Assembly (NCBI GenBank): GCA_947396885.1
Contig: OX377205.1
Location: 63,398,969 to 63,462,968 of the forward strand
DNA: 64,000 nucleotides
Direction of reading: 5' to 3'
Source: Heligmosomoides polygyrus polygyrus
Lineage: Eukaryota > Nematoda > Chromadorea > Rhabditida > Heligmosomidae
Below the pieces are notes generated by a model. The model worked only from the letters and a program-made list of their open reading frames with translations. It did no database searches and was not told where the DNA came from. Both the position numbers and the translations under genes were made by a program. Each line of letters opens with the position of its first letter. The first letter of the stretch is position 1. Positions 38,400-50,735 of this stretch are shown here, piece by piece.

Positions 38400-41300
38400 T
38401 ACATAATTGTGCTCTATTGTTTTGTCTTGTGATCATGAAATGTTCACTTAGAGTCGCCATATCCTAAGCATTACGAAATGAACATAATTTCAGATTACCG
38501 GTACCGTATTGAGAATGCTTGGTTAGAGATAATAAAAGGATTCGCTACACTCTAACCATGCATGCAAGAACGACACATCGCCCTAGCTGCTGCTTTACAG
38601 TATCGCCTTATTATATGATCATTAAATAGTTGTTGTTACTGAAATTCCACATGCAGATCCAAATATGACGCGTTTCAACAATAAAAATTGGCTTCACTGA
38701 TCCCTCAGCACTATTTTAGCCTAGTCGTAATCTTCAACCTTAAAGACTGTTAGGCTGTGAATGCCCTGGCGCTGGCACTACCGAATTCTGATGAGACAGG
38801 GTTGACTGCAAATGAAGCTACCAACTAGAACAGACTGTCGGAGAGATAGAGAGCGACAATGTTCCAACAAATTCTTCATTGAATTCGGAGATCGGGCCTT
38901 TACAACCAGAATTCGTTTGGGAGAGATCTCTTTTTGATCAACCAGATGTAAAAGATTGAGTGTTGAGAGCGAGAGGGCGCTCCTAATGTTGCCAATTCGG
39001 CACTAGGCACTTCAGGTTCCTCAGTGGTCGACAGTTGTTTCTGGGCATAAGCCCCTTACTCCAATGCAGGCAGTTCCGCGCAGGTCCATTTCACATTGCC
39101 GGTTTTTCAACACATTTCTCAACTCAGAATAGACAGCTACGGAATCTCGGAGCTCGGAATGACCAACAGCTTCATCATGAAGCATGAAACTGCGGCTGCC
39201 TTCAGCTGCAAAGATCCGCCACTATATTTCAGGGGACGAAAGCTTGCAATGCTCATCCTTCGTGGTGGGGCCAGCATTCTAACATGTTGCAATCGATCGC
39301 ATGTTACGGTTTAGCTGCTCTCCTTGCCTCTCGTCGTCATAAATCCGGGAGCGAGCTACCGTTGAGGATCATTTTTGTCGTCTTTGCGTCATCCTACCGA
39401 CGTTGCGAAGCCGTTTATTCATTCTTCTGGACAAATGCTTTCCGATGCCGAGCCTGCGCATCCATTAAACAGTAGCAGTAATTAGACAGTAAGCAAGTTA
39501 GACAATAAGGACATTGTGCCATCCACATCGTTCCTTCGCATTTCTACGTGATGTAGTCTCCGGTCCTATAGGCGCGTAGTAACGCAGTAGAATGAGACAG
39601 CGACTGTCGCTTGCATCTCGAATCCAACCTCCATGGTTCGGGCTTTTTGCCCTGCAAACCAAGCCTTCCACCCACCAAGGATCGGTGAATCGATGTTGTC
39701 TGGAAACGATAAAACACTTACTTAGTGCTGTCCTTTATCTTTCATTACCCTTTACTGTCTCCTATGCTATTACTTTAAGTGCGTGTCGACCGAAATGGCA
39801 GTCTCTTCTTCATTCTGGTAAAACTAGATTCCAGTTCACCATTTCTGAGGGTGGAGGAGGGTGTTGTCCAAGAAGGCTTTGACTTTGCAACTGAACTCAA
39901 TCCAGTTGGGCCATACATCTTTCTGGGGGTAGCATACACCTAAAACTCATTCTCAACAAAGCTGTAAAACTGTCGTCACCGCATACATTTCCTCGCTGGA
40001 GCGAAGGAGAGCACCGAACTAGGCAGGGGAAGTAACTACGAGTCGCGGCTGCTCTTACTAACCGGTGTTAAGACGCTTCGGCGATGCGAGCAGGCACAGC
40101 ACTCGTAGGTCGCCGTTGTCGCCCTTTAACCGTCCTCCGAAGGCAGTCGCTAGTCTTCGTAATTTTAAATCATAACGCCACTCTTACCCTCGATTTCTAA
40201 ATGCGAAGCAAACCCAATATGGCTGGAAGGAAATCTCAGTTTAGACGCTACATATGTAGTATTCATATACATGAACATATAGAAAATCAATATGAGGCTC
40301 AGGCCACAAGATAAAGTCTGCCTTATATACCTAGCAGAAGCAACAGAAAATGGTACGAACATAGGAAACACATGTGGAATGTGAAGGAGAAGTCCGAATC
40401 CTGACGAACATAGCACACATTTCTTGAAGCGTCAATACTAAGAACGCTTGGATGCTCTTGAGCGAATTGTACACAAGATCCTATACGTTTCTGAACAGTG
40501 GAATATAAATACAATGATATCCTCCATCTTCATCTCCCCTAAGCGGAAGATCTCTGTATACTTGAGTATCAGAATATTTCACTTAACGAGACTAACCAGG
40601 AGGCTATCTCAACGGTAGGTCGCCCAAGGGTTGTATATGAGCAGAATCACCTCTCCCTGGTAAGTTAGAAACTGCAGGTATCTCGACTCTAATACAATTC
40701 TGCACAGAGTTATGGACGACGGAAGTTGGGCCGTTTTCGGCATAGCGATTCACGTGCTTCGCAGCTGACGGGCAGGTGAGAGACTGAAGTTACGAACGCC
40801 ATCCCTGATTGCGGCGACCTATGCCGCAACGCGGCGAGACCTTCCGGCCAGCCGCGTTCGCGGTTGCGGCGACATCCGCAGGTATGGAGCAGAGCTGAGG
40901 AAGAACCAGAACAGATTAGATTTGTACAATACATTTTAAGAGCCTGCAAATCCTCGAGATCTACAAGTCTACCTTCATTAGGTCTCCTTCTTTGCTTCTA
41001 CCCGCCCTACTCTCTCCAAATACCTTCTTTAGGATTATTTTATGCTTTTTTTAACGTTTTTGCACCAAATTGGCAACCCGTTGTGATCCATGCATGGTAT
41101 TTGTTCGACCCCGTCTAGCGTTCTGTTCTATTTCCCTGCCAGCTATGATCAATTAGCCGACCCGACCTCATTACATCTTAGAAGACAGCCAGTGGCCTTT
41201 CTGACGAAAGGGAACGAGAGCTGGCTAAATAGCTGGGCAAAAACCAAGCAGGGATGCAAGCAAAGCCCCAAGAAGAAGTCGTCGTGTTCGCGGGTGCAAC

Positions 41301-41687
41301 ACTGATCAGTAATGGCGCAGCAGCGGCTAATAACAGCGCGGCGGTGGCTACCGTAGTCGCGATGACCATTTGTGAGTTCGGTCCGCTGTCCCTGTCGGGC
41401 GCGTGTGGGATGAGAGCCAACTGCAGCGATCACATGGCGTAGTAGGAGCGACGCAGACTCGCAAGCGAAGGGTCGGGAGTTCGGATCCCGCCGACTGCGT
41501 TTGCTTTGCACTTTTGCAAAACCCATGCTTTTCATGTGTATGATCCACCTAGTGGTATTACAGTATGTTATCCATGCATTTGCAGATAGCACATGCTGTC
41601 TACCAGGGAGAAGCGATTCTGCCCATATACAACTCTTGGGCCGTTCCGACCGATGAGATAGTCTCCTGGTAAGCACATTAAAAGAGG
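38400..41687. other. Tail-to-tail intergenic region between ALG-2 and NCB5OR
   Basis: AATAAA at 38531-38536 is the first candidate ALG-2 poly(A) signal, 132 bases past the stop. The rest holds no exon I can support, apart from a tRNA-like segment near 41425-41495. Confidence 0.5.
41425..41495 (+). repeat. tRNA-like segment (possible SINE)
   Basis: It shows an A-box-like TGGCGTAGTAGGAGCGACG, an anticodon-arm-like GACTCGCAAGCGAAGGGTC, and a T-arm with stem CGGGA/TCCCG around AGTTCGGA (GAGTTCGGATCCC). The outer stem is not convincing. It is probably tRNA-derived and not a working tRNA. Confidence 0.4.
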
Positions 41688-44600
41688 TTATCCTTGAAAG
41701 ATGTGAATATTCTCGGCCCTGAAACCGGCATCTTGAAGCAACCTGAAAAGGAAACCACTGGAGCTTCGTTCGTTTTTGAGATACGTAGGCAGTTTCAACA
41801 TACTTGCTTGCCGCCACGTTGAAACCATCTGGCCCACATATCAGTACCCGTAACGAATCACAAGCTTTTGGCAACATTGTGGAATCTATTCGTCCTAAAC
41901 GCCCTTCCCATTCCTGGGATGGATTGCTGAGTATGTGCTCGGTCTGAAACACGATTTCTTCTCCGCGAGCTATAGCTTATAGCTGAGCTACTGCACGACG
42001 CAATAGTGCGGGAATACAACGTGTCGATAAGCGAGCTCGTAGAACGAATATTTACCTTTTTAACTGTTGCGTTGAGCGGTGGCTTCTTCTTCTTCTCCTG
42101 AGCGTTTAGTCCCGCGCAGTCGCAGTGTCCCCTGTTCTTGTGATCTGTCGCCACCTCATCCTATCAAGGGCGTCATCTGCCGTGGCGCCGACTTCGGCGA
42201 GATCTCTCTTGATGACATCCTTCCATCTTTTCCTTGGAGCTCCTCTCGGACGCTTTCCGGGTGCCTCGAAATCTAGGGCCAACCTTGTGGGGTGATTCTC
42301 TGGTCCTCTGAGGACGTGTCCATACCACCTCAGGCGCTGCTCTCTCATCTTCAGCTGGATCGGGGCTGTCTTCATCACTGCCCTAACATCCTCGTTTCGC
42401 ACCTTGTCCCGACGGGTCCATCCACATGCCCACCTCAGCATCCTCTCTCCGCCGCGTGCAGTTGCCGCTCCTGCGCCTTACCCAGGGCAGGGCAGGTCTC
42501 ACAATTCTTCTATAGAGCTTGCTTTTGAGCGTCCTGGAGCATCCACGGTAGCAGAGGATCCCTGTGGACTCCCTCCACTTGAGCCAGGCTGCGTTTATCC
42601 GTCCCCTGACCGCCTGGTCCACACTTTCTTCCTCGGATAGGTCACTTCCGAAGTAGCGGAATTCTTCCACTTTCTGGATCGTTTCCCCTTGGCAGTCTAG
42701 GATCGATCCAGCGCACTGCTCAGAGCTGATGAACTTCGTCTTCTTCACGTTCAGCCGTAGGCCGTTGTCTGCGAGGGCTCTCTGCCACAGCTGCACCTTC
42801 TCCTCCAGCTCCTCCTGGTTGTCGGCTACTAGGGCGATGTCGTCCGCGTAGAGGATCGTTCTGAGAGGGCCTTCCTCAAGGTGGTGGTTAGTGGAGTCAA
42901 GCGTCAGCAGGAAGAGGAACGGGCTCAGAGCCGACCCTTGGTGTACCCCCACTTTGATGTCCACTCTCCTTTCACCCCGTGTGGAGTTCGTATCACCGCT
43001 TTCGAGCACTCGTACATGTCCTTTATGACAGCGATCAGACGTTCCGAGACACCCCTCCCTCGAAGGGCATTCCAGATTACGGCCCGAGCTAGCCTGTCGT
43101 AGGCCTTCTCCAAGTCCAGGAATGCCAGGTAGCAGGGTTTTCTTTTCTCCCAATATTTCTCCATCACCTGACGAGCGATGAAGATGGCGTCTGTGGTGGA
43201 CCTCTCAGGCATAAAGCCCCACTGCACCTGGGAGATGGGTACCATCTCCCTCAGCCTTGAGCCGACCAGTCGTTCGTAGATCTTCATCGTGTGTGAGAAC
43301 AGTTTGATCCCTCGGTAGTTGGAGCATTCGGAAGCATCTCCCTTCTGCTTGAAGATTGGGAGTATGGTGCTGTTCCTCCAGTCATCCGGTATCTTACCTT
43401 CTTTCATGATTCTGTTGAGGAACTGCGTCAGCCAGTTAATTCCGAGGTCCCCAAGCACCTTCCATGCCTCTACTGGCACACCGTCAGGCCCTGCTGCCTT
43501 TCCGAGTTTCATTTTCCCTATGGACTTGAGAACCTCTTCTTGCGTCCAGGGTGGGATGGGTCCCTCCGTTGGTTGTTCTTCCTCGGCCTGCCGACGAGGG
43601 AACTCCTCGTTCAGGAGTTCCTTGAAGTACTCCTCCCATCTCTCTCTGACCTCGACCGGCTCCCGCAACACCCTACCGTCAGCACTCTTCACCGTCTTCA
43701 CTACTCGAATGTCGAGGCTAGCTATATGACGCGCCTTCGCCAGGCGGATGGCGAACTTCTCTCCCTCTGGCCCGTCTAGTTTCTCGTACAGGGCATCCAT
43801 TTCCGCGTTCTTTGCCTTCGCTACAACTGTTTTTGCCAGCCTCTTCAGCTTCCTGTAGGCTGGGAGATGCTCGGGTGCCCTCGTCTTCTGCCACAGCTTG
43901 TAGGCCTCCTTCTTCCTCTTCACCGCAGCCTGCACCTCTTCGTTCCAGAACCATGCCGATTTATCCCCTCTGGTTCCTCCCTTTGTTTCTCCCAGGGTTT
44001 CCTTGGCACATCTCAGGATTGTTTGGGCTACCCTCCTCAGGGTCTCATTCACGGGACCAGCTGGATCTGGAAGGCCTGCTTCGAGCACTGCCCTTCGCAG
44101 TTCGTTCCGCTCTGAACCCCGCAGTCTCCACCATCGGATCCTGGGTTCCGTCCTCATTTTGGGCCTGGTGGGTAGAGGTATGCTAAGGTCGGCTACCAAG
44201 GGTCTGTGCTGTGATGCCACGTCTTCTCCCGGAATGACCTTCACATCCCGGACTGTTTTCAGGGCAGCCCTTCGAACCAGGATGTGGTCGACTTCCGTCC
44301 TTCTTCCTCCGCTAGCATAGGTCACCTTCTGGCTCTCCCTCTTCGCGAAGAAGGTGCTACAGACAGCCAGGTCGTGGGCGATAGCCAAATCCAGAATTCG
44401 TTCTCCATCCGGGTTTATCAGGCCGATCCCTTTACCTCCATGAACCCTTTCCACTCCTCTTCTGCCACTCCCCACATGCCCGTTCATGTCCCCTGCTATG
44501 GAGAGCTAGTCGCCTTCTGGTACGGACCTTATGGCTTCCTCGAGCGAGAGGTAGAAGTCATCCTTGTCGTGCTCGGAGCATCCGGTCTGAGGAGCGTAGA

Positions 44601-47600
44601 CAGACATGATGGTCCAGTAACCCTCCTTCGTGTCCAGCCGCAGTGACATGATGCGGTCGTTTATTCTTTGGACAGCCGCTACTGAATCCTTGAGGGACTC
44701 CGCGACAGCTATCCCTACCCCGTTCCTCTTGGTGTCCTCTCTGTTGTAGTACAGCTTGACCCCTTCTCCGATCTCCCTGGCTTTCGCCCCTTTCCATCGC
44801 GTTTCCTGCAGACACAGGACTTGTATCCTTCTGCGCTTCATCAGGTCAGCCACTTCCCTAGATCTTCCGGTCAGCGTTCCCACATTCAGAGTCCCCAGTC
44901 GAACTAGCTTCTTTAGCCGAGGTCGTTCGGCCCTCGGTAGCCCTCGCATACTGACCACAGAACTCGGGCGGGGGTTCTGTGCGCCACTTCCGGGTGACGT
45001 CCTAGCCTTTACACCTATTCTATTGCGACTTTTGATCATGGTTTTGTGACGAGGTTTCTCCATCAGCCGGCCTGTCAACCTGGGCCTGACGCTGGGCGTT
45101 GAGCGGTGGCTGAACTATAGAAAACTTCAAGTGTTGGTCTCTCGCAGCAAACTTACCGCAATATGCGTATCAGTCCATCTCATAGGCAACCAATCGTCGC
45201 TGACTATATCCTCCTCCGATTTATTGAAGAGCAATAGCCGAGTATTGGCACTGTAAGTGGCCTCCAATTTTGCAGTCGTATAAATCAGCTGCTCCTTCCC
45301 TTACCAAACGAAAAATACTCACGTCTCTGAACCCTCCTTCTGTAATCGCTTCCACCGCTCCCTGATTATATTAACCATGGGCGTTAGCCCAGTGCCGGCT
45401 GCGAGCATCAGCAGCTCTGAACCAATATCCGTCCAAGGCGACATGTCGACACACCCTATAGGCTCACTTATTTCAATGGAATCACCTGAAATGAAAGTTC
45501 TCTTTAGCCTTTTATGAAGACCAGTTTTCAGTAGAACACTTACCAACATTTAGCGCTTCAAGAGAAGGTGTACATATTCCATCCTTATAGATCTTGATCA
45601 TGAACACTATTCTCGCAGGCTCTGCACACTTGACCTGCCCACTGTGTACAGGCAGATCCGACAGGGAACCGCTGCTGACAGGTGTATAAGGCCGATATAA
45701 AACCGACGCTTAAAACAAAACAATTGTACGGCTAGAACCTCTCATAACTGTTAGCCTTCGACAAACCACATACCTCCTTTTCGAACCTTAAACGACACGT
45801 GTCTCCCACTTGCCACAGGGTAGAACAGTCCTCGGGGTAATCGCACGACGAACAGCAATGTGTCATGAGAAACCTTACGCTTTTCCTCGATGACGCCCTC
45901 GTGATAGACGACCACTAGAACGCACCCCTTATGAAAGCAAAAAAGAAAGAAATCTACGACAGTTATAGCGGTCAATGTTGATTGATCCGGGTGTCCTACT
46001 GAACCCCAAATTTTCAGAGGAGATCCAAGGTCGAGAAGTGTTATGAAATTGGGCTCAACAACACAGTGAATCGCACAGTAAGGAATACTCTTTAAATTGG
46101 CGCCATAATCGCCAAAGCATAAAGATCAGCCGTAATCAATCGTTTCGAACATCGAATCCGCTGACGCAAAGGAGAGCATGGAGAAGCAAGGGAAGGATTC
46201 ACCGTCCAGGTGTGCGTGTACACTCCACTTCTTGATGGCGCATTTAGCTCACCACGGAAGTACCCCAGGCGCTATCGCACCTGAGCTACCAGTATTGCCC
46301 CTTTTTAATGACCTGCACGCATTCGGAATCAGAGCTCCCTCCTCTCCCAGTAAGTTTAATTGCAGCCCTTCATTCATAGCGGGTGAATGACTTTCCTCAG
46401 TCGGTATGGAAGACTTAAAGATAAAGGACGCGAACGACGCTTCGTATCGGAAACCGAAACGGATACATACATATACGTTTGCTTCTTTGCGTCTTTCATT
46501 GCTGTGATTGAGTTTCTTTTCCTCATCGTCGTTTAATAAGATGTGCATATGTAATAATGTAATCTAATATATGTGGTTGCCCACGAAATGAAATGAAAGT
46601 AAATGAAAATATACGTCAGAAATCTAAAGGCTTTTATATGAGTGCATCGATCAGGGGGGACTAATTCATGTGATCTATGTGAGTTGAATTCATTTATTTA
46701 TCCATTCTTACGGCGTAGAAGCGCAGTCGGAGGAGGCGCCGGCTGTTTCGCGCAGCTCGAATGGAGTCATGGTTTGGATACAGCCACCAAGTCAACCAAG
46801 TCCTAAATCGCTCCAGCGATTGGTTAACGCCGGTCTTCACCCTCTTCCAGATTCTTATGCATTCTAGGGTGCAAGTTACAAGAAAGAGTTGATAATTAAC
46901 TTTGCAGGAAGAAACCAAAGTTTGGAGGAAAAGTAGGGTTCCTACAGGGTGACTGCTTTATAGACAGTTTCGCCAGCGAAACTGCCGCCTCCACTTCTGT
47001 GTCTTCGAAGTCTATCGTAACACAGTTGTTCTGCACAGTTACTGTGTATGCGCAGGATTCGGAGTCGAAAAAGACGTCGTCTGAAAATGTAAACTTTCCT
47101 GTAAGACTAACTCGATAACTGGGCTGTGGAGGAAAGACAATTATGAAGGTGCCTACCCCATTTGACCTCAAACATTGATTGACCAACGGCTTTGATGGTC
47201 GCTCGTATGCACTTCTTGTTGACAGACACCTCAACAACGAGAGTGGATAGCCGGAGATTTGACGCATTCCACTTTTCAGAGCTGAGTTTCAATGTTTTCC
47301 CGCTCTTGGAAATACTAGAAATACAAACACAACCATGAACTACCTTAGTACTACTAAGGATTCACTAGGACCTACTTTATCCCATAAGTTTCACCACTCT
47401 GCTTCCCTTTCATTATCAGTGCGTTCAGTTGCGCTGATATAGAGTTCGGCTGCTCTATTGTGGTCGGAGCTGGCTGCGGCACTGAACAAGTTATGATTCG
47501 AAACACTGCCTTAAGCGAGAGCATAGAAATGACCACCCACATTTTGAAAGATCTCCAGAAAACCGTCCGACAAAGCACGACTTCAGCATGTTCTCGTAGT

Positions 47601-50600
47601 TCACCCATGCATGGTACTGAGTGAACAAATCGGTGGCATCAGTGCCAGCGGCCCTCATAAGCTCTGGCACTCCTCCGGGATGGAATTCCAGGTACGAAGT
47701 GACATCATAGACCTGAATCAATGGCACTTTACGGAGAAATCAAGTCCGAAGTTAAGCATGTCCATAGCTTCACTAGCTTTTGTAGAATGTTTTCATGGCC
47801 GTTTCGGCAACAACACATTTGTCCTTTACACGTCCACAGAAGCGCGACGCTTAGCATAACTCATACCCTTTCGCTCGTACAACACCAGCGCCAGTTGCCA
47901 ACGTCGGGCATGGTAAGCCTCGTCAACAACCTAGCTGAAGCCTAGATAGGGGTGCTTCGTCCACCAGCGCTGGACGTGCATCAAAGGCTTGTCGGCATAT
48001 GATCGGTCTCGCTTGGGAGCCAACTCAAGCATAGCCAGAAGTGCCTACTCACCCCGCGTCGGTTGTTCGCTTCACCGGCACGCGGCTGTGCATGAGGGAC
48101 CACACCAGCCTTGTCGGCGTCGGCTATGATGAGCCTCGTTCAGTGTCAAGGGTAGAGTTTGATTTTTGACAAAACAACCCCCCTCCCTGCGGAGCAGATT
48201 TAGTACGATTCTCTTGCCTCCAACACACCTTTATTCTTCTTATCTGTTTCCATTTCTAGTAGCTTTTTAGGTGATCTTTCTCTTTTTTCGCCTTGGTGTG
48301 CTTCGACATGGTGGTGGTCCCCGCACAGCTTTGTTCGTTGAAGGAGATATTTATGGACAAATAACTGAATCCATTTTTATCGGTTTTAACAGAATGCCAT
48401 GCCACGGCACGTTTTCCTAGCTGAATGAGCGACATGTTGACCTGAAATGTGCTCTACAAACTATTGAGTTAAATGCTCATGGTAATTTAAGTGTTATCAA
48501 GATTTCCAAGACTTTCTACAGTACACAATGAATTTTTGAAGCGTTATTCGAATCGCAATTAAGTTTTTCAGCGAAGATGTTATATATGAAAGGAAAAAGC
48601 TCGTACTCAAAATCGTCGTTTTACATGAAAATAAATTTTTCTATCTGAAGAAGGCGAGGTATTGGGAAGAAATTTTAAAATTTCAAGCGCATCTCAACAT
48701 AAAGGATAAAAATAAAATATGGCGTTGTTCATTTTCCGTTTTAAAGTACGCAACGCATTCTACTTCTATATAATGTCGTGGAGGCAATTTAAGTGCTTAT
48801 TTGGCCTATGCAATGAATTGGGATAGCCAGCTGATGGACAATCAGTGCTTTACCCTTCCCAAATGAATCTCATACCGTCACGCTATAGGTGTACTCTCAA
48901 AATTTTTTCAAATATTCGGATGGTTTCGAATGCTCACAAGTTTCGAGTATTCGAAAACCACAGTTTTTCTGAATACTCGAATCCGAATACGTTCGAAAAA
49001 TCCGATTTGAATATTCGAATTCCAGTACATTCGAAAAACCCGATTTTTTGAATATTTGAATTCGAGCATTCAAACTCGAATGAAAGTTATTCGAATACTT
49101 AATATATAATACCGGATCGAATAGGTCATTCGAGCACAACTATACAATACACCGACCACGGAGGGATGGAAGGCTTGGTTGGCCGGACGGGAATTCCGAA
49201 CCTGAAGGGCAGACCCGGGTCACGCGCCTCTTTCGATTGTGCCACCACGTGCTTTATCTTCTATCTCAATACACAGTTTTAAAAATTGAGTTGTTGCAAA
49301 AATAATCGCTGTTTCGGGCTATGTTGAACTAGACAGTTATTTCTCATGAGGAATCACCTTTTAAGCCAACTGCTTGTACCCGGTCGGAGAATGTTGCTAA
49401 ACGCTCTAAAGCAACCGTTGAGTCAACGCCGTAGACAACATTCCAAAGCAGCAAATATGTTTGTTCACTCTGCTACAGTATCAAGGCATTTCGCCTCAGT
49501 TGGCATGGCGAAGAAGCAGGAGAGGGTACCCATACTTGACTGACGATCAGCGCCTGACTCGCTCCAATATCTGTTCAAACCTTTGGGTTTGCCTGAGAAA
49601 CGACCCGTTCATGGATCGCTTCAAATTGTAAATGAGAAGCGGGTCCTGAATTGTAACGGAAAACGAGGATATTCTAAGTATAGATATGTATTCCCCAGTC
49701 TTCCCACCATCAGACCTTCCTAAATCGGATCTCCAGCCTGAAACGGCTGCTTGATGGAGCAGTAAGGGCTTGATCCACTACATCATCTTGCATCTTGCAT
49801 CTCCCAGTAAAACAGTCATAGCAGAGTCCTACTGTTAAGACTGAGATATTATGTTGGAAAAGTACCGTCCTGCGCTTCCAGGACTGCGCATTTCTCATTC
49901 TTGGAAAGTCACCGGGCAGAAATTAACGCAGTTAGGCATCGAGGTCCACCCTCACCCTCCTTATTCTTCAGTCCTTTCCCCAGCCGACTATCACTTTTTC
50001 TGAACTATTGATGCAAACCTGCGACAGCAGTTTCATAGTCTGGACCATCTTGAAATCGCCCTCTGAATGTTCTTCTTTTAGTGATCTAGATGTTCATCGT
50101 AGATGGATACACGCCTTAGAAACGTTGAGAAAGCTGTGCTGAAGCGAATCGCTTTTATTTTTGTGAACAAGTTACGTATGACCCGAGTTATGTCATTTTG
50201 AACTACGACGTTTTTCGGCAATTTTCCAACAACGTAACAGAAGAAAAGACAATTAATTCCTCAACTGAAAAAGCTCCTAACTTCCACGCGGGCTGGCAGG
50301 TTCGAATTCTGCCCAATTATTGGGGAAAATCGACGAAAACAGCCTTCTAAAGGTTGGCTGCTCAGCTCATGCTCTTACAGTGCCCGTCTCTCCCGCTATG
50401 AACTTCACGTCACGTCAAGAAGCACAGTGCGACCAACGACATTAGCGAAGCATACCTGTCCATAGATGTGTATCCAGCAATCATCCCGCTTGTTGTGCTT
50501 CATAAGCTCCTCATGGTCTACAGTCATCTGCTTCCTAGCAAGTATCTGAGAGAACAATTTCCGACAAAAGTCTAGGCGTTACCAAAACTGATAACGGACA

Positions 50601-50735
50601 AACACATCGGCTAAAATAAGTAGTACGAAAACGATGTACCTTGCTCGATGCTAGTCGTACCCAGTCCATAAGGCCTTTGCCAGGTGGGAGCGCAATTTTG
50701 ACGCGACCATACTCGCTCCTCCCGAGAGGCGACTT
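41688..50735 (-). CDS. CYB5R4: NCB5OR / cytochrome b5 reductase 4 (first exon not found)
   Basis: Exons, 5' to 3': 50735-50640 (RVKIALPPGKGLMDWVRL), 50545-50456 (HEELMKHNKRDDCWIHIYGQ), 47712-47541 (HPGG heme ligand; HAWVNYENML with the second His), 47481-47376, 47314-about 47167, 47123-about 46946 (CS domain), about 46070-45958 (uncertain), 45927-45774 (VSHDTLLFVVRLP), 45708-45544 (RPYTPVS FAD motif; IKIYKDGICTPSLEAL), 45485-45323 (LMLAAGTGLTPMV), 45250-45157 (LLLFNKSEEDI), 41943-41804 (VLICGPDGFN) and 41742-41688 (ends IHIFQG, TAA). Phases agree except around the CS-domain exons. The family joins a cytochrome b5, a CS domain and an FAD/NAD(P)H reductase in one soluble redox protein, placed at the ER in animals and tied to fatty-acid desaturation. 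All key motifs are kept, so it is probably functional. The exon with the start ATG lies right of 50736 and was not identified. Confidence 0.92.
42383..44487 (-). pseudogene. RTE reverse transcriptase, one frameshift
   Basis: Segment 44487-42925 holds the rest of the endonuclease, the linker (FWNEEVQAAVKRKKEAYKLW) and RT blocks (LGKAAGPDGVPVEAWK, NWRNSTILPIFKQKGDASE-like, YRGIKLFSHTMKIYERLV, YLAFLDLEKAYDR). A single-base shift near 42960 moves reading to segment 43153-42383, with VHQGSALSPFLF, YADDIALVADNQEELEEKV (catalytic YADD) and ESTGILCYRGC. A second shift near 42440 leads to the last 110 codons. Codon and motif preservation suggests recent insertion. Confidence 0.9.
44506..45078 (-). pseudogene. 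RTE endonuclease domain
   Basis: About 190 codons from the ATG at 45078 down to a TAG at 44506. The motifs LGTLNVGTLTGR, QVLCLQETRWKG, NGVGIAVAESL and YAPQTGCSEHDKDDFY place it in the exonuclease-endonuclease-phosphatase fold that nicks target DNA for retrotransposition. The frame continues past the single TAG into the next segment (SIAGDMNGHVG) without a shift, so one substitution made the break. Confidence 0.9.
48895..49145. repeat. Cluster of TATTCGAA/TTCGAATA motifs
   Basis: At least ten copies of ATTCGAA, CGAATA or TTCGAAAA occur within 250 bp, in both orientations and irregularly spaced, inside NCB5OR intron 2. The design resembles the subterminal ATCCGAA arrays of the TIR family, but the core differs and no ends are evident. 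Confidence 0.6.

Larger units (their letters stand above)
42085..45095 (-). mobile_element. Nearly full-length RTE retrotransposon in an NCB5OR intron, 16-bp duplication
   Basis: gcgttgagcggtggct repeats directly at 42069-42084 and 45096-45111. The element is 3011 bp and ends at its 3' side (left) in a (GAA)n run. One long frame on the minus strand encodes an apurinic-type endonuclease (GTLNVGTLTGRSREVADLM and LCLQETRWKG at 44506-45078), then after one in-frame TAG (44506-44508) AGDMNGHVGSGRRG and VDHILVRR. The reverse transcriptase follows (AFLDLEKAYDRLAR, VHQGSALSPFLF, TILYADDIALVADN). Frameshifts lie near 42950 and 42440. The C-terminus (MREQRLRWYGHVLRG, APRKRWKDV) closes near 42106. It shares strand with the host gene and sits between the exons at 45157 and 41943. 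Confidence 0.93.

Noticed and set aside
41149..41952. One 267-codon minus-strand frame as a single gene
   Set aside because: Only parts are real: 41804-41943 is an NCB5OR exon in this frame. The rest runs through intron and downstream sequence, and the last exon (41688-41742) follows a proper intron.
43319..45049. Plus-strand open frames of up to 136 codons
   Set aside because: They lie antisense to the RTE endonuclease and reverse transcriptase and have no motifs of their own.
50280..50325. T-arm-like GCAGGTTCGAATTCTGC
   Set aside because: No matching A box or D-arm at the proper distance upstream; most likely chance.
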